The notes under the pieces are model-generated. The model was not told where the DNA came from and made no database searches. It was given only the letters and a program-made list of their open reading frames with translations. Shown here one piece after another: positions 24,571 to 33,319 of a stretch of DNA of 45,199 nt. Within the stretch, counting starts at the first letter, position 1. Each line of letters starts with the position of its first letter. The stretch is from an uncultured Prevotella sp. (GTDB lineage: Bacteria > Bacteroidota > Bacteroidia > Bacteroidales > Bacteroidaceae), in assembly GCA_934256705.1 (NCBI GenBank), contig CAKQPF010000028.1:1-45199 (forward strand), in the 5' to 3' direction. A program made the translations under genes and the position numbers.

Positions 24571-24581
24571 ATAAGAAAGCA

Positions 24582-24695
24582 ATCCAGCCGCCCCTGTGTC
24601 AGCCACGTTACCACCGGAATTCCCATTGAACCGCCCCTGTGTCAGCCTGTTATAGATAGAATTCCAATCCAGCCGCCCCTGTGTCAGCCGCGTTA
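24582..24695. repeat. Three direct repeats with 42-43-bp period
   Basis: The word CCGCCCCTGTGTCAGCC occurs at 24588, 24631 and 24673. The intervening sequences are also related (GAATTCC followed by a short variable part). The array starts 11 bases after the TIGR02757 stop. It does not resemble a CRISPR: there are too few units, the spacers are related and there are no cas genes. Confidence 0.85.
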
Positions 24696-24710
24696 CCGGC
24701 TGATAAAAAA

Positions 24711-24745
24711 AGTGCAACGCACTGCCGAAGCCATGCTGTTGCACT
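24711..24745 (-). terminator. Hairpin with T7 tract on the minus strand
   Basis: AGTGCAAC (24711-24718) pairs with GTTGCACT (24738-24745). On the minus strand it is followed by seven T residues, so it reads as an intrinsic terminator in that direction; in the plus direction the tail is weaker. It could serve the TIGR02757 gene or a possible small minus-strand gene. Confidence 0.6.
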
Positions 24746-24771
24746 CATTTATTAAAGCGATAGTTAGACTT

Positions 24772-25056
24772 TTACCTTAATTGTCTATCTTTGTTTAATT
24801 GAGATTGGAACACCTTCTGCCTATAATCACTTTGCTTTCTAATTACCTGAATTGTCAAATCATACTGTCTGATTGACTTTGTCTGCCTACTATCCCATTT
24901 GCGTTTGCAAAAGTAATATCTATCTGAGAGATGACAAAGCATTTTTCCGTTGTGTGCGATAACAAATGCTTTTTCTTGATGTGTATCAACAGCAGTGATT
25001 GCGGAATGCGCACTTTTGTGCTCTGGTCGTTTGGTTGTTCTGTTTGTTCGTCTCAT
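24772..25056 (-). CDS. Possible small basic protein, very uncertain
   Basis: A 94-codon minus-strand frame ends 26 bases before a hairpin with a T7 tail on the same strand, the only support for a gene here. The product would be rich in Lys, Arg, Gln and Asp. The frame is open further upstream, and a TTG start at 25107 would add a hydrophobic segment, but that part coincides with a GT/AC-arm repeat and has no -7 box. No family was recognised. It may simply be a chance frame in the 5' region of the NUDIX gene. Confidence 0.15.
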   Translation of the reverse strand: MRRTNRTTKRPEHKSAHSAITAVDTHQEKAFVIAHNGKMLCHLSDRYYFCKRKWDSRQTKSIRQYDLTIQVIRKQSDYRQKVFQSQLNKDRQLR

Positions 25057-25119
25057 GATATGAAATAGCCAAACAAACACCAAAGCGACAATACAAATAT
25101 TCAGCAATACAACAAACCC
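25018..25119. repeat. GT-arm/AC-arm inverted repeat upstream of the NUDIX gene
   Basis: A G/T-rich arm (about 25018-25052, with GTTTGGTTGTTCTG) is followed by an A/C-rich arm (about 25065-25119, with CCAAACAAACACCAAAG). Complementarity is looser than at the other loci. Confidence 0.5.
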
Positions 25120-25152
25120 TTCAAAACGCTTGCATAAATGAATTGAAAATAC

Positions 25153-25160
25153 TACTTTTG
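25153..25160 (+). promoter_or_regulatory. -7 promoter box of the NUDIX gene
   Basis: TACTTTTG followed by CA lies 25 bases before ATG 25186. Confidence 0.65.
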
Positions 25161-25185
25161 CATCGGAAATAAAAAGACAATAGAA

Positions 25186-25683
25186 ATGGATAATCAAGAA
25201 GAAATATTCCCCGTGGTCAACGAACAAGGGGAAGTAATCGGAAAAATAACACGTGGACAAGCTCATGACGGTACCAAGATTCTGCATCCTGTAGTCCACC
25301 TTCACGTTTTCAATTCCAAGGGAGACCTCTATCTGCAACACCGTCCGGCATGGAAGGACATCCAGCCAAACAAATGGGACACTGCGACTGGAGGACACGT
25401 GGATTACGGTGAGACCGTGGAAGAAGCTCTCTACAGAGAAGTAAGAGAGGAGTTGGGAATTACAGACTTCACTCCGGTATTTATATGTAAATACGTCTTT
25501 GAGGGAAAGCGAGAGAAGGAACTTGTCTATGTTCATAAGACAATCTACGACGGAGCGGTCAGTCCGAGCGAGACTGAACTGGAAGGCGGACGCTTCTGGA
25601 CACGGGACGAAATAGTGTCAAGTATGGGCAAAGGCATCTTCACTCCCAATTTTGAGGATGAATATTCCAAGATTTTCGGATAA
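25186..25683 (+). CDS. NUDIX hydrolase
   Basis: The 165-residue protein carries a complete NUDIX box at about residues 70-92 (GHVDYGETVEEALYREVREE and the following LGI), matching GX5EX7REUXEEXGU. The N-terminal EIFPVVNEQGEVIGK and the DIQPNKWDTATGGH context resemble the YfcD / isopentenyl-diphosphate-isomerase-like branch, whose substrates are mostly unknown. It is cytosolic and has its own promoter. The substrate cannot be told from the sequence. Confidence 0.92.
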   Translation: MDNQEEIFPVVNEQGEVIGKITRGQAHDGTKILHPVVHLHVFNSKGDLYLQHRPAWKDIQPNKWDTATGGHVDYGETVEEALYREVREELGITDFTPVFICKYVFEGKREKELVYVHKTIYDGAVSPSETELEGGRFWTRDEIVSSMGKGIFTPNFEDEYSKIFG

Positions 25684-25731
25684 CAAATATCGTAAAGGAA
25701 AAATATATTTGGATGTTCCATTATTTATTAT

Positions 25732-25739
25732 TACCTTTG
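25732..25739 (+). promoter_or_regulatory. -7 promoter box of the SlyD-like gene
   Basis: TACCTTTG followed by CA lies 127 bases before ATG 25867, implying a leader of about 120 nt. Confidence 0.65.
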
Positions 25740-25866
25740 CAGATGTTTGCACATGACTTGGTCTTTTCTCCGAATGAAACAATAGATTATTTAAAGTTTG
25801 ATTCGAGAATGAAGAACCCAGCCATTCCATCAAATAATCCACAATTCAACAACCCCTAAAAAACTA

Positions 25867-26445
25867 ATGGAAAAGAAAGAAAACTACACTTATGGAGTCG
25901 CTTACAAGCTCTATGCAATAGAAAACGGAGTAAAGACAATGCTTGAGGAAGCTCCTGCAAGCCAGCCTTTCCGCTTTATCTCAGGTCTGTCAATGGCTTT
26001 GCCTTCATTCGAAAACAACATTGTGAAGCTCGAAGAAAACGATGTTTTTGACTTCACTCTTGAGAAGAAAGAAGCTTACGGTGATCACTACGACGAGCGC
26101 ATCATCGACCTCGACAAGAGCATCTTCTGCATAGATGGCAAATTTGACTCTAATAATATCTACGTGGGAGCCATCGTTCCTCTGCAGAATGAGGACGGCA
26201 ACCGTTTCATGGGACAGGTGCTTACCATTTCTGATGACAAGGTAAAGATTGACCTTAACCACCCTCTCGCTGGCAAGGTGCTGAATTTCGTAGGTACTAT
26301 CGTGGAAAAGCGCCCTACGACAAACGCTGAAATCCAGGCTATGATTAATCACATGAGCGGTGGTTGTGGTGGCGGATGTGGCAACTGCAGCGGAAATTGC
26401 GGAGGCGACTGCAATTGCGATGGTGACTGTTGCGGAAATGCTTAA
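25867..26445 (+). CDS. slyD: SlyD-like FKBP-type peptidyl-prolyl isomerase with Cys-rich tail
   Basis: The 192-residue protein has the compact FKBP domain of SlyD proteins, with the inserted chaperone flap between its halves (FRFISGLSMALPSFE, about 36-50; FTLEKKEAYGDHYDE, about 63-77). SlyD assists protein folding and, through a metal-binding tail, can handle nickel. Here the tail (about 165-192) is made almost only of Gly, Cys, Asn and Asp, with nine Cys in the last 28 residues and no His, unlike the His-rich tail of E. coli SlyD. The metal role is inferred from composition. Confidence 0.9.
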   Translation: MEKKENYTYGVAYKLYAIENGVKTMLEEAPASQPFRFISGLSMALPSFENNIVKLEENDVFDFTLEKKEAYGDHYDERIIDLDKSIFCIDGKFDSNNIYVGAIVPLQNEDGNRFMGQVLTISDDKVKIDLNHPLAGKVLNFVGTIVEKRPTTNAEIQAMINHMSGGCGGGCGNCSGNCGGDCNCDGDCCGNA

Positions 26446-26488
26446 TATGCGCTTGCATATAGAAAATCTGGAAATTATCGTTTAGTGA

Positions 26489-26552
26489 TCTTGTTGTTTG
26501 GTGGTTTTGTTTGTCCGTATGGAAATTTCTACGGGTCCACTAAACAACAAAC
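26489..26552. repeat. GT-arm/AC-arm inverted repeat after the SlyD-like gene
   Basis: The left arm (26489-26512, CTTGTTGTTTGGTGGTTTTG) and right arm (26538-26552, CACTAAACAACAAAC) flank a short hairpin with CCGTA and TACGG stems. Confidence 0.6.
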
Positions 26553-26641
26553 CTATTTAATAATACATATTCCTATGAGTCTGCAATGGATTTCCATTGA
26601 CTTGACTTGTTTCAACACAAACTTTCATTCTTGACTTGCTT

Positions 26642-27718
26642 ATGAATACTTTCGGAAAAATATTTACCGTAACCACTTATGGCGAAAGCCACGGAGCCGC
26701 AATAGGTGGCGTTGTAGATGGAATGCCTGCAGGTATTGAAATCGATACTGATTTCATACAGGCAGAATTGGCACGCCGACGCCCCGGCCAAAGCAAGATA
26801 ACGACTTCCCGCAATGAGGCTGACCAAGTGGAAATCCTTTCCGGAGTATTTGAAGGGAAAAGCACGGGATGCCCCATAGGATTCATAGTAAGAAACACGA
26901 ATCAGCACTCTCAAGACTATGAGAACATGCGTTGCACTTTCCGCCCATCCCATGCAGACTATACATACCAGAGCAAGTATGGCATAAGAGACCATCGAGG
27001 AGGTGGCCGCACTTCCGCACGCATCACCATAGGACGATGCGTGGCAGGTGCGTTGGCTAAACTGGCTCTCCGTGAGATCGGAATCTCCGTGCAGGCATAC
27101 ACCTCACAAGTGGGCGATATAAGCCTCAATCGCGACTATCATCTCTATGACCTCAGTCGTACAGAGACAAATGCCGTACGCTGTCCGGACCCGATGAAAG
27201 CGAAGGAAATGGAGTCGCTGATCTGCGATGTAAAATCCAAAGGCGACACTATTGGCGGAGTAATAACCTGTGTAATAAAGGGTTGCCCCGTAGGACTCGG
27301 TGAGCCTGAGTTTGACAAACTGCACGCTGTTCTCGGTCATGCGATGCTCAGTATCAATGCTGTCAAGGGATTCGAGTACGGCGAAGGCTTCGATGGAATC
27401 GGACAAACCGGCTCACAGCAGAATGATGTGTTCGCCACTGATGCCGATGGAAGAGTACATACTCTGACTAACCACAGCGGAGGCATTCAGGGAGGATTGT
27501 CAAATGGTGAGGATATTTATTTCCGTGTAGCCTTCAAACCTGTAGCCACCATCCTGATGGAGCAGAATACCATCGACAAGGAGGGCAATCCGACTGTACT
27601 TAAAGCCAAGGGCAGACACGATCCTTGTGTACTGCCTCGTGCCGTTCCTGTCGTTGAAGCGATGGCGGCAATGGTAATCCTCGACGCATATCTACAAAAC
27701 AAAACCACTCGACTATGA
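26642..27718 (+). CDS. aroC: Chorismate synthase
   Basis: AroC makes chorismate from EPSP, the last shared step to aromatic amino acids, using reduced FMN. The 358-residue protein shows the signatures YGESHGAAIGGVVDGMPAG (near the start), RRRPGQSKITTSRNEAD, NTNQHSQDYE and RDHRGGGRTSARITIGRC. ATG 26642 was chosen because the family begins MNTFGxI; the frame opens slightly earlier at 26636. Its stop codon overlaps the start of the following polysaccharide lyase gene in ATGA, so the two are very likely translationally coupled. Confidence 0.97.
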   Translation: MNTFGKIFTVTTYGESHGAAIGGVVDGMPAGIEIDTDFIQAELARRRPGQSKITTSRNEADQVEILSGVFEGKSTGCPIGFIVRNTNQHSQDYENMRCTFRPSHADYTYQSKYGIRDHRGGGRTSARITIGRCVAGALAKLALREIGISVQAYTSQVGDISLNRDYHLYDLSRTETNAVRCPDPMKAKEMESLICDVKSKGDTIGGVITCVIKGCPVGLGEPEFDKLHAVLGHAMLSINAVKGFEYGEGFDGIGQTGSQQNDVFATDADGRVHTLTNHSGGIQGGLSNGEDIYFRVAFKPVATILMEQNTIDKEGNPTVLKAKGRHDPCVLPRAVPVVEAMAAMVILDAYLQNKTTRL

Positions 27719-30700
27719 TTAGAATCTTCCTGATAAGTCTTTTGTACCTTGTTCCTCATGCACTTATGGCTCAGGCAAAACTGTCAGACTGGGCAGTAGA
27801 GGCTGAGAGCCATGAAAGCAAAGTGAGCCTCACAAGCGATGGAGCAATAGACATCATCGCACCTAAAGGGTTGACACTGTGGTATAAAAGACCGATGCAG
27901 GGCAATGTCGTCATAGAATATGATGCTCGGATTGTAGTAGAGGAACACAACAACAACGCCTGGAACCGTCTATCCGACCTCAACTGTTTCTGGCAAGCCA
28001 CAGATCCGAAGCAGAAGGATGGCAATGTGCTGAAAGGCATTTCCCGACGAAAAGGCATATTCATCAATCAGTATGCTCTTTCGCTTTATTATATGGGCTA
28101 TGGTGGCAACTACAATTCCACCACCCGTTTCCGTCGCTATAATGGCGATGAAAAGGGCATAAACGATCCTTCTCGTCGTCCTGCGATTCTGAGGGAATAT
28201 ACTGATCCTGGGAATATCCTAAAGCCAAACCATTGGTATCATATTCGTCTTGAGCAATGCTTTGGTCGTGTCAGATATGTTATTGATGGTAAATGTCTTG
28301 TGGATTATCTTGATATTCACCCGTTTCATCGTGGATATTTCGGTTTCCGCACCACCCTCGCCCATGCTCAAATCAGGAATTTTACATATTCCGAAACTCC
28401 GGTTTCCGGCACTCCAGTCGCGTTGCATTGGGTGGGAAAAAGCCCCAATTCATCGGCTTCGCCACAGACTTTCGGTGTTCCTTTCCTTCAAGGTGAAGTA
28501 TATCCCGACCAATCCATCCTCTTGCAGACTGATAAAGGAACGCAAATCCCGAATGATTCATGGACGCTTGCGTATTGGCCGGATGGGTCAGTGAAATGGG
28601 AAGCAGTAGCCGGAATCGTGCCAGCGAATACCAATTCCATTTTGCTCACCTTGGGAAATACAAGAAAAAAAGCAAAAAGCGTTCAGCATTTCCTCACGGA
28701 AAACTCCGATGAAATAGTCATAAACACCATTGGTTCAAAGGTATTCATCTCTAAAAATGGGGATTGCATCATCGACAGCATTGTCTCGGAAGGAGTGAAA
28801 TCATGTGGGAAAGTGTGGCTTGAAGCAAATGGAAAAATCCTCAAGCCTGAGAAGGTTGACATAGAACGCTCAGGAAACAATCGCTCTACAATCAAGATTG
28901 ACGGTGAGAAATTCACGCTTCGCCTTTATGCTTACAAAGGCAGCAACGAGATAAAGATTGTACATACGCTCCTCGTGGACAATGAATTGAATGCCAAAGG
29001 CTTGAAATCTCTTGGCTTGAGAACGGCAGTACCTATGCGAAGTGCCGATTATCAGAGGACAATCGCTTTTGCAAAAGGGGAAAGCTTTCCTGCAAATTCC
29101 ATCCTTTCCTCATTTCGGGGATCGCAAATCAACAAGGGGTGCGTCACAAAGAGCAATTTTACAGATAACTATCAGATATTCAAGGTCAAGCCTCTCATAT
29201 CACGTAGAAGTATAAATGTCGATTCCATCGGGCGCATTGCAGACGAAAAGAGCCGATGGCTTGCGTCCCAATTAGCCGCTTGGGACGGATTCAGACTGTC
29301 ACAGATTTCGCCAAATTCTTATTCCATACGAAAGCGCGCCACGTCCGTTTCTCCTTGGATTGGAACCATAGAAGGCAGAAGAGCAAAGGGAGAAGTGATT
29401 CTGGGCGATGGAAAAACAGCCATAAAACTGCGGATGCAGGATTTCTGGCAATCCTATCCTTCGACTATCCAGATAGACAAGGCACGAAGCGACGAGGCTA
29501 TTGCCACGATGTGGATGTGGAGTCCGGAAGCAGAAGCAAAGTCATTCGAGCATTACGACACCATAGCCCACTCGCTCGAAGCCGCATACGAAGATGTGCA
29601 GCCTGGCATGAGTACAGCGGAGGGTATAGCACGAACATCAATCCTTTACCTCACTCCTTGCATTGGCAAGGCGGAATGTCTCATGGGCAACGGTGAGCCT
29701 ACGGCTCTTGTGCCAACTCCGGAATATCTACATAGCCACAAGGCTTTCGGAATATGGAGTCTCCCAAATGGAGACAATACCGACAAGACGTTGAGAGAAA
29801 TAATGGATCTGTATGCTTCTGAGCAGGAAAGTAACTCTTGGTATGGATTCTTCGATTACGGTGACGTGATGCACACCTATGATTTCTCCCGTGGACAATG
29901 GCGATACGATGTCGGAGGGTACGCCTGGGACAACACCGAACTGGCTTCCAATGCGATGTTCTGGTATAATTTCCTGCGAGAAGGCAGAGAGCAAGACTGG
30001 CGTCTGGCTGTCGCAATCACCCGCCACACTGCAGAAGTGGACTGCTACCACTCCGGTCCTCATGCAGGACTCGGTTCACGCCATAATGTCAGCCATTGGG
30101 GATGTGGTGCAAAGGAGGCGCGCATTTCACAGGCTTTCTGGAACAGATTCCTCTATTATCTCACGGCCGACGAGCGTACGGGCGACTTGATGTCCGAAGT
30201 AACAGACGCTGACACCCTACTCTATCATCTCGACCCGATGCGTCTTGCACAGCCGAGAAGCGACCGTTTCCCATGCACAGCGCCAGCCAGACTGAGAATA
30301 GGTCCGGACTGGATGGCTTACGCTGGAAACTGGTTTACTGAGTGGGAACGCACAGGAAATCGCAAATACTACGACAAGATAATTGCAGGAATGAAGAGCA
30401 TTGCCAATCTTCCGCACGGACTTTTCTCCGGTCCTAAAGCGTTGGGTTACGACCCGGCAACTGGAGAAATATCATGGGAAGGCGATCCTGCATCGCAGAA
30501 TACCAACCATCTGCTTAGCATCATGGGAGGTTTTGAGATGATGAATGAGATGCTGCTTAGCATCGACTATGAGCCTTGGAATAAAGTATGGCTTGACCAT
30601 GCCACGCACTACAAGGCAAAAGCGTGGGAAATATCAAAGAACAAGTTCAAGGTGCCACGCCTTCAGGGATATTCTTATTGGAAAACCGGCAACAGAATGG

Positions 30701-30822
30701 TGCTCGATAATGCCAAGAAAGATATGCTCATCACGCCGTTTGATTCAAAAGGAGTCTTCTCTACGAACTCCTGCGCAACTTGGTCTCTCGATGCCATTTT
30801 CCTCAAGGAAGTGGCAAGATAA
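27715..30822 (+). CDS. Secreted PL26-type rhamnogalacturonan exolyase
   Basis: The 1035-residue protein starts with a Sec signal peptide (1-19, cleavage near ALMA/QAK). Residues about 20-235 resemble a DUF6250-type lectin-like domain (NHWYHIRLEQCFGRVRYVID, GYFGFRTTLAHAQIRNFTY), followed by a RIFT-barrel-like domain from about 238 and a large helical catalytic region with TYDFSRGQWRYDVGGYAWDN and SGPHAGLGSRHN. This layout is that of PcRGLX-type exo-rhamnogalacturonan lyases (family PL26), which act on the RG-I backbone. The assignment rests on motif memory, not on a search. It overlaps aroC by 4 bases and is followed by a strong terminator. Confidence 0.78.
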   Translation: MIRIFLISLLYLVPHALMAQAKLSDWAVEAESHESKVSLTSDGAIDIIAPKGLTLWYKRPMQGNVVIEYDARIVVEEHNNNAWNRLSDLNCFWQATDPKQKDGNVLKGISRRKGIFINQYALSLYYMGYGGNYNSTTRFRRYNGDEKGINDPSRRPAILREYTDPGNILKPNHWYHIRLEQCFGRVRYVIDGKCLVDYLDIHPFHRGYFGFRTTLAHAQIRNFTYSETPVSGTPVALHWVGKSPNSSASPQTFGVPFLQGEVYPDQSILLQTDKGTQIPNDSWTLAYWPDGSVKWEAVAGIVPANTNSILLTLGNTRKKAKSVQHFLTENSDEIVINTIGSKVFISKNGDCIIDSIVSEGVKSCGKVWLEANGKILKPEKVDIERSGNNRSTIKIDGEKFTLRLYAYKGSNEIKIVHTLLVDNELNAKGLKSLGLRTAVPMRSADYQRTIAFAKGESFPANSILSSFRGSQINKGCVTKSNFTDNYQIFKVKPLISRRSINVDSIGRIADEKSRWLASQLAAWDGFRLSQISPNSYSIRKRATSVSPWIGTIEGRRAKGEVILGDGKTAIKLRMQDFWQSYPSTIQIDKARSDEAIATMWMWSPEAEAKSFEHYDTIAHSLEAAYEDVQPGMSTAEGIARTSILYLTPCIGKAECLMGNGEPTALVPTPEYLHSHKAFGIWSLPNGDNTDKTLREIMDLYASEQESNSWYGFFDYGDVMHTYDFSRGQWRYDVGGYAWDNTELASNAMFWYNFLREGREQDWRLAVAITRHTAEVDCYHSGPHAGLGSRHNVSHWGCGAKEARISQAFWNRFLYYLTADERTGDLMSEVTDADTLLYHLDPMRLAQPRSDRFPCTAPARLRIGPDWMAYAGNWFTEWERTGNRKYYDKIIAGMKSIANLPHGLFSGPKALGYDPATGEISWEGDPASQNTNHLLSIMGGFEMMNEMLLSIDYEPWNKVWLDHATHYKAKAWEISKNKFKVPRLQGYSYWKTGNRMVLDNAKKDMLITPFDSKGVFSTNSCATWSLDAIFLKEVAR

Positions 30823-30905
30823 CCATCGTTGCTCGCGATTTTATTGATAATTCACAATGCATAATTCATGATTCACAATGCGGAATTCATTGTTCTTGAA
30901 TGCGG

Positions 30906-30953
30906 AAATAGGGTTCAGAAGCGTTGCACGGCAATGCGATGAACCCTATTTTT
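30906..30953 (+). terminator. Intrinsic terminator after the PL26 gene
   Basis: AATAGGGTTC (30907-30916) pairs with GAACCCTATT (30941-30950) and is followed by a T tract; an inner stem (GCGTTGC with GCAATGC) lies in the loop. Just upstream, ATTCACAATGC is repeated twice. Confidence 0.85.
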
Positions 30954-31061
30954 GTGCCGTTTTTCAATATTTTTCACGTTGTCTTTCCTTTTTTTTCATG
31001 TTATCTATTTCTATTTTTCTCTTGTTTTTATCTATTGATACTTTATGACCTTGCGCAAAAT

Positions 31062-31570
31062 GTCAATATTTTAACAAATGAAATCCACGCCAGAAATTCC
31101 GTCCGCAAATACGCGATTCTCGCTGATTCTGCAATCGTCTGATGGTCAAGACATTGGAAAATTGGGGCATGGAAAAGGAGCGTTTTTCGGGCGGAAAAGG
31201 GCGGAAAATCGGGGGTAAAAGCATAGGGATTGGGAGGTAATAGCTTAGTTATCAGAGGGTAAAAGCATAGATATTGCAAGGTAATGTCTATGCTATTGTG
31301 CGCGTGGAGGAATTATTCCGCTTTTTTCTCTCTTTTTCTTCTTCTGAAAGCATTGAGTTAACATATTTTCAAGTTGTCACCACGGAGGTTTTTCTTCTTG
31401 GCTTTAACGGTTGTGAAAAAGGCTTAACGTACAACGTACATTGTACGTTTTAGAGGGGGGTAGGTGGTGGATTCTTTTAATAATTTATATATCATACATA
31501 ATATATATTATTAGCAAAAGGAGAGAGAGGGGGGGGCTAAAACGTACAATGTACGTTGTACGTTGTACAT
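31062..31570 (+). repeat. Dispersed ~0.5-kb non-coding element, copy B
   Basis: This is the second copy of the element at 13383-13930, in the same orientation relative to the upstream gene. It has the lead block, four 22-bp iterons (31211-31298), the conserved core (31357-31420), a 27-bp perfect inverted repeat (31427-31453 with 31537-31563), G6 after the left arm, an AT-rich loop and G8 (31529-31536) before the right arm. The arms are made of ACGTACA-type words and share nothing with the arms of copy A. Confidence 0.8.
31211..31298 (+). repeat. Four 22-bp tandem iterons in element copy B
   Basis: Units start at 31211, 31233, 31255 and 31277, each exactly 22 bases, with the same GGTAAAAGCATAGATATTG-like consensus as copy A. 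Confidence 0.85.
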
Positions 31571-31597
31571 TTCTGAATAATTCCTTTGGCGGTTATA

Positions 31598-31655
31598 ATC
31601 CCGAGACTTCGTCCCGGGTTACTCTCGCTTCGCTCGGTACTGCCTTACAGGCAGA
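31598..31655. other. Cluster of short hairpins
   Basis: Short self-complementary words follow element copy B: CCCGAGACTTCGTCCCGGG, CGCTTCGCTCG and GCCTTACAGGC. No coding function is seen. Confidence 0.45.
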
Positions 31656-31743
31656 TTTGTTGTCTTGTGATTTTGTTGAATGACCATATTGCTGATGATC
31701 ATTACAAAAAACGAAACAACCAGACCACCAAACAACAAAACCA
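31656..31743. repeat. GT-arm/AC-arm inverted repeat upstream of the fucosidase gene
   Basis: The left arm (31656-31678, TTTGTTGTCTTGTGATTTTG) and the right arm (31705-31743, AACAACCAGACCACCAAAC) lie before the fucosidase promoter. Confidence 0.6.
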
Positions 31744-31775
31744 CATGATAATTTGCCTTTTTGCTGAAAAAGTCG

Positions 31776-31783
31776 TATATTTG
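31776..31783 (+). promoter_or_regulatory. -7 promoter box of the fucosidase gene
   Basis: TATATTTG followed by CA lies 43 bases before ATG 31827. Confidence 0.65.
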
Positions 31784-31826
31784 CACCGGAATAATCATTT
31801 ATGAATCTATTATCACATAATTCGCT

Positions 31827-33179
31827 ATGAATATACGACTGAAACTATACGCAACAATCCTTTCCCTCGGGTGCTCCTGCCTGACGGCAAATGCCACACC
31901 GGCAAGTGGCTTCACGAAAGAAGACAACGCTGCCGTTCAGCATTACAAGCCGACGGCTGACAATATGGCTTCCCGTGAGGCGTTCCAGGATGCCAAGTTC
32001 GGTATATTCCTCCACTGGGGTCTCTACAGCATGCTTGCCGCCGGCGAGTGGACCATGACCAACAAGGACCTGAACTATAAGGAATACGCTAAACTGGCGG
32101 GTGGCTTCTATCCAGCCAAGTTTGACGCTGCCAAATGGGTCGCCGCGATAAAAGCGTCCGGTGCGAAATATATCTGTTTCACTACAAGACATCATGAGGG
32201 ATTCTCGATGTTCAAGACGAAGTATTCCGACTATAACGTCGTGGATGCTACGCCTTTCCGTCGCGACATCCTAAAGGAACTTGCCGATGAATGCCACAAG
32301 CAGGGAATCCGTCTGCACCTCTATTATTCCCATATCGACTGGTATCGTGAAGATGCCGTCTGGGGACGAACAGGACGTGGGACGGGCCGTCCCAATCCGC
32401 AGGGAAACTGGAAAAGCTATTATCAGTTCATGAACAATCAGTTGACCGAACTCCTTACCAACTATGGCAAGGTGGGAGCGATATGGTTTGACGGCTGGTG
32501 GGATCAGGATGAAAATCCGGGCTTTGACTGGCAGCTTCCGGAACAATATGCGTTGATCCATCGTCTGCAACCGGCTTGCCTTGTGGGCAACAACCATCAT
32601 CACACCCCTTTCGAGGGTGAGGATTTCCAGATGTTTGAGCGTGACCTTCCGGGCGAAAACAAGGCAGGACTCTCTGGACAGGACATCAGCCGACTACCTC
32701 TGGAGACGTGCGAGACCATGAACGGGATGTGGGGCTACAAGATTACGGACCAGGATTACAAATCGACCAAGACCCTGATCCATTATCTCGTCAAGGCGGC
32801 TGGCAACAATGCTAATCTCCTTATGAATATCGGTCCTCAGCCGGACGGTGAGCTTCCTGCCGTCGCCCTTGAGCGCCTGAGCGAGATGGGCGAATGGATG
32901 AAGACATACGGAGAGACGATTTATGGCACGCGTGGAGGCATCGTGGCGCCTCACGAATGGGGTGCGACCACACAAAAGGGCAACCGACTCTTCGTCCACA
33001 TCCTCAATCTGCAGGACAGCAGTCTCTTCCTGCCTGTCGGCAACCGCAAGGTAAAGAAGGCGTTCGACTTCGTGACAGGTGAGAATGTCAAGATGCAGAA
33101 GTGCGAAGGCGGCATCTTGCTCAACCTCGGCAATGTGCCTACGGAGATTGACAAGGTGGTAGAAGTCGTTTTGGGATGA
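31827..33179 (+). CDS. Secreted alpha-L-fucosidase (GH29)
   Basis: The 450-residue protein starts with a signal peptide (1-23, likely cleavage after TANA). The GH29 barrel shows FGIFLHWGLYSML (58-70), CFTTRHHEGFSMF (117-129) and VGAIWFDGWWDQ (216-227), in which Asp222 is the expected nucleophile. The enzyme should release L-fucose from plant or host glycans outside the cytoplasm. A Cys at position 16 does not sit in a good lipobox, so secretion to the periplasm is more likely than lipidation. It is bracketed by two GT/AC-arm repeats and seems to be a single-gene unit. Confidence 0.93.
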   Translation: MNIRLKLYATILSLGCSCLTANATPASGFTKEDNAAVQHYKPTADNMASREAFQDAKFGIFLHWGLYSMLAAGEWTMTNKDLNYKEYAKLAGGFYPAKFDAAKWVAAIKASGAKYICFTTRHHEGFSMFKTKYSDYNVVDATPFRRDILKELADECHKQGIRLHLYYSHIDWYREDAVWGRTGRGTGRPNPQGNWKSYYQFMNNQLTELLTNYGKVGAIWFDGWWDQDENPGFDWQLPEQYALIHRLQPACLVGNNHHHTPFEGEDFQMFERDLPGENKAGLSGQDISRLPLETCETMNGMWGYKITDQDYKSTKTLIHYLVKAAGNNANLLMNIGPQPDGELPAVALERLSEMGEWMKTYGETIYGTRGGIVAPHEWGATTQKGNRLFVHILNLQDSSLFLPVGNRKVKKAFDFVTGENVKMQKCEGGILLNLGNVPTEIDKVVEVVLG

Positions 33180-33186
33180 TGGCTTT

Positions 33187-33319
33187 TTTGTGGTTTGGTT
33201 GTTTTGTTGTTTAGTTGTTTCCAACGGTTAAAGCCGTTGGCACAGTGGCTTTCGTATGGTGGTTTTCCTTCTGAGCACCAAACAACAACACAACGAAACA
33301 ACCAGACAACAAGACAACA
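33187..33319. repeat. GT-arm/AC-arm inverted repeat after the fucosidase gene, with central hairpin
   Basis: The left arm (33187-33220, TTGTGGTTTGGTTGTTTTG) and right arm (33277-33319, ACCAAACAACAACACAACG) flank a perfect hairpin CCAACGG with CCGTTGG (33221-33240). Confidence 0.7.

Noticed and set aside
24582..24695. CRISPR array
   Set aside because: Only three units, the spacers are related to each other, and no cas genes are in the window.
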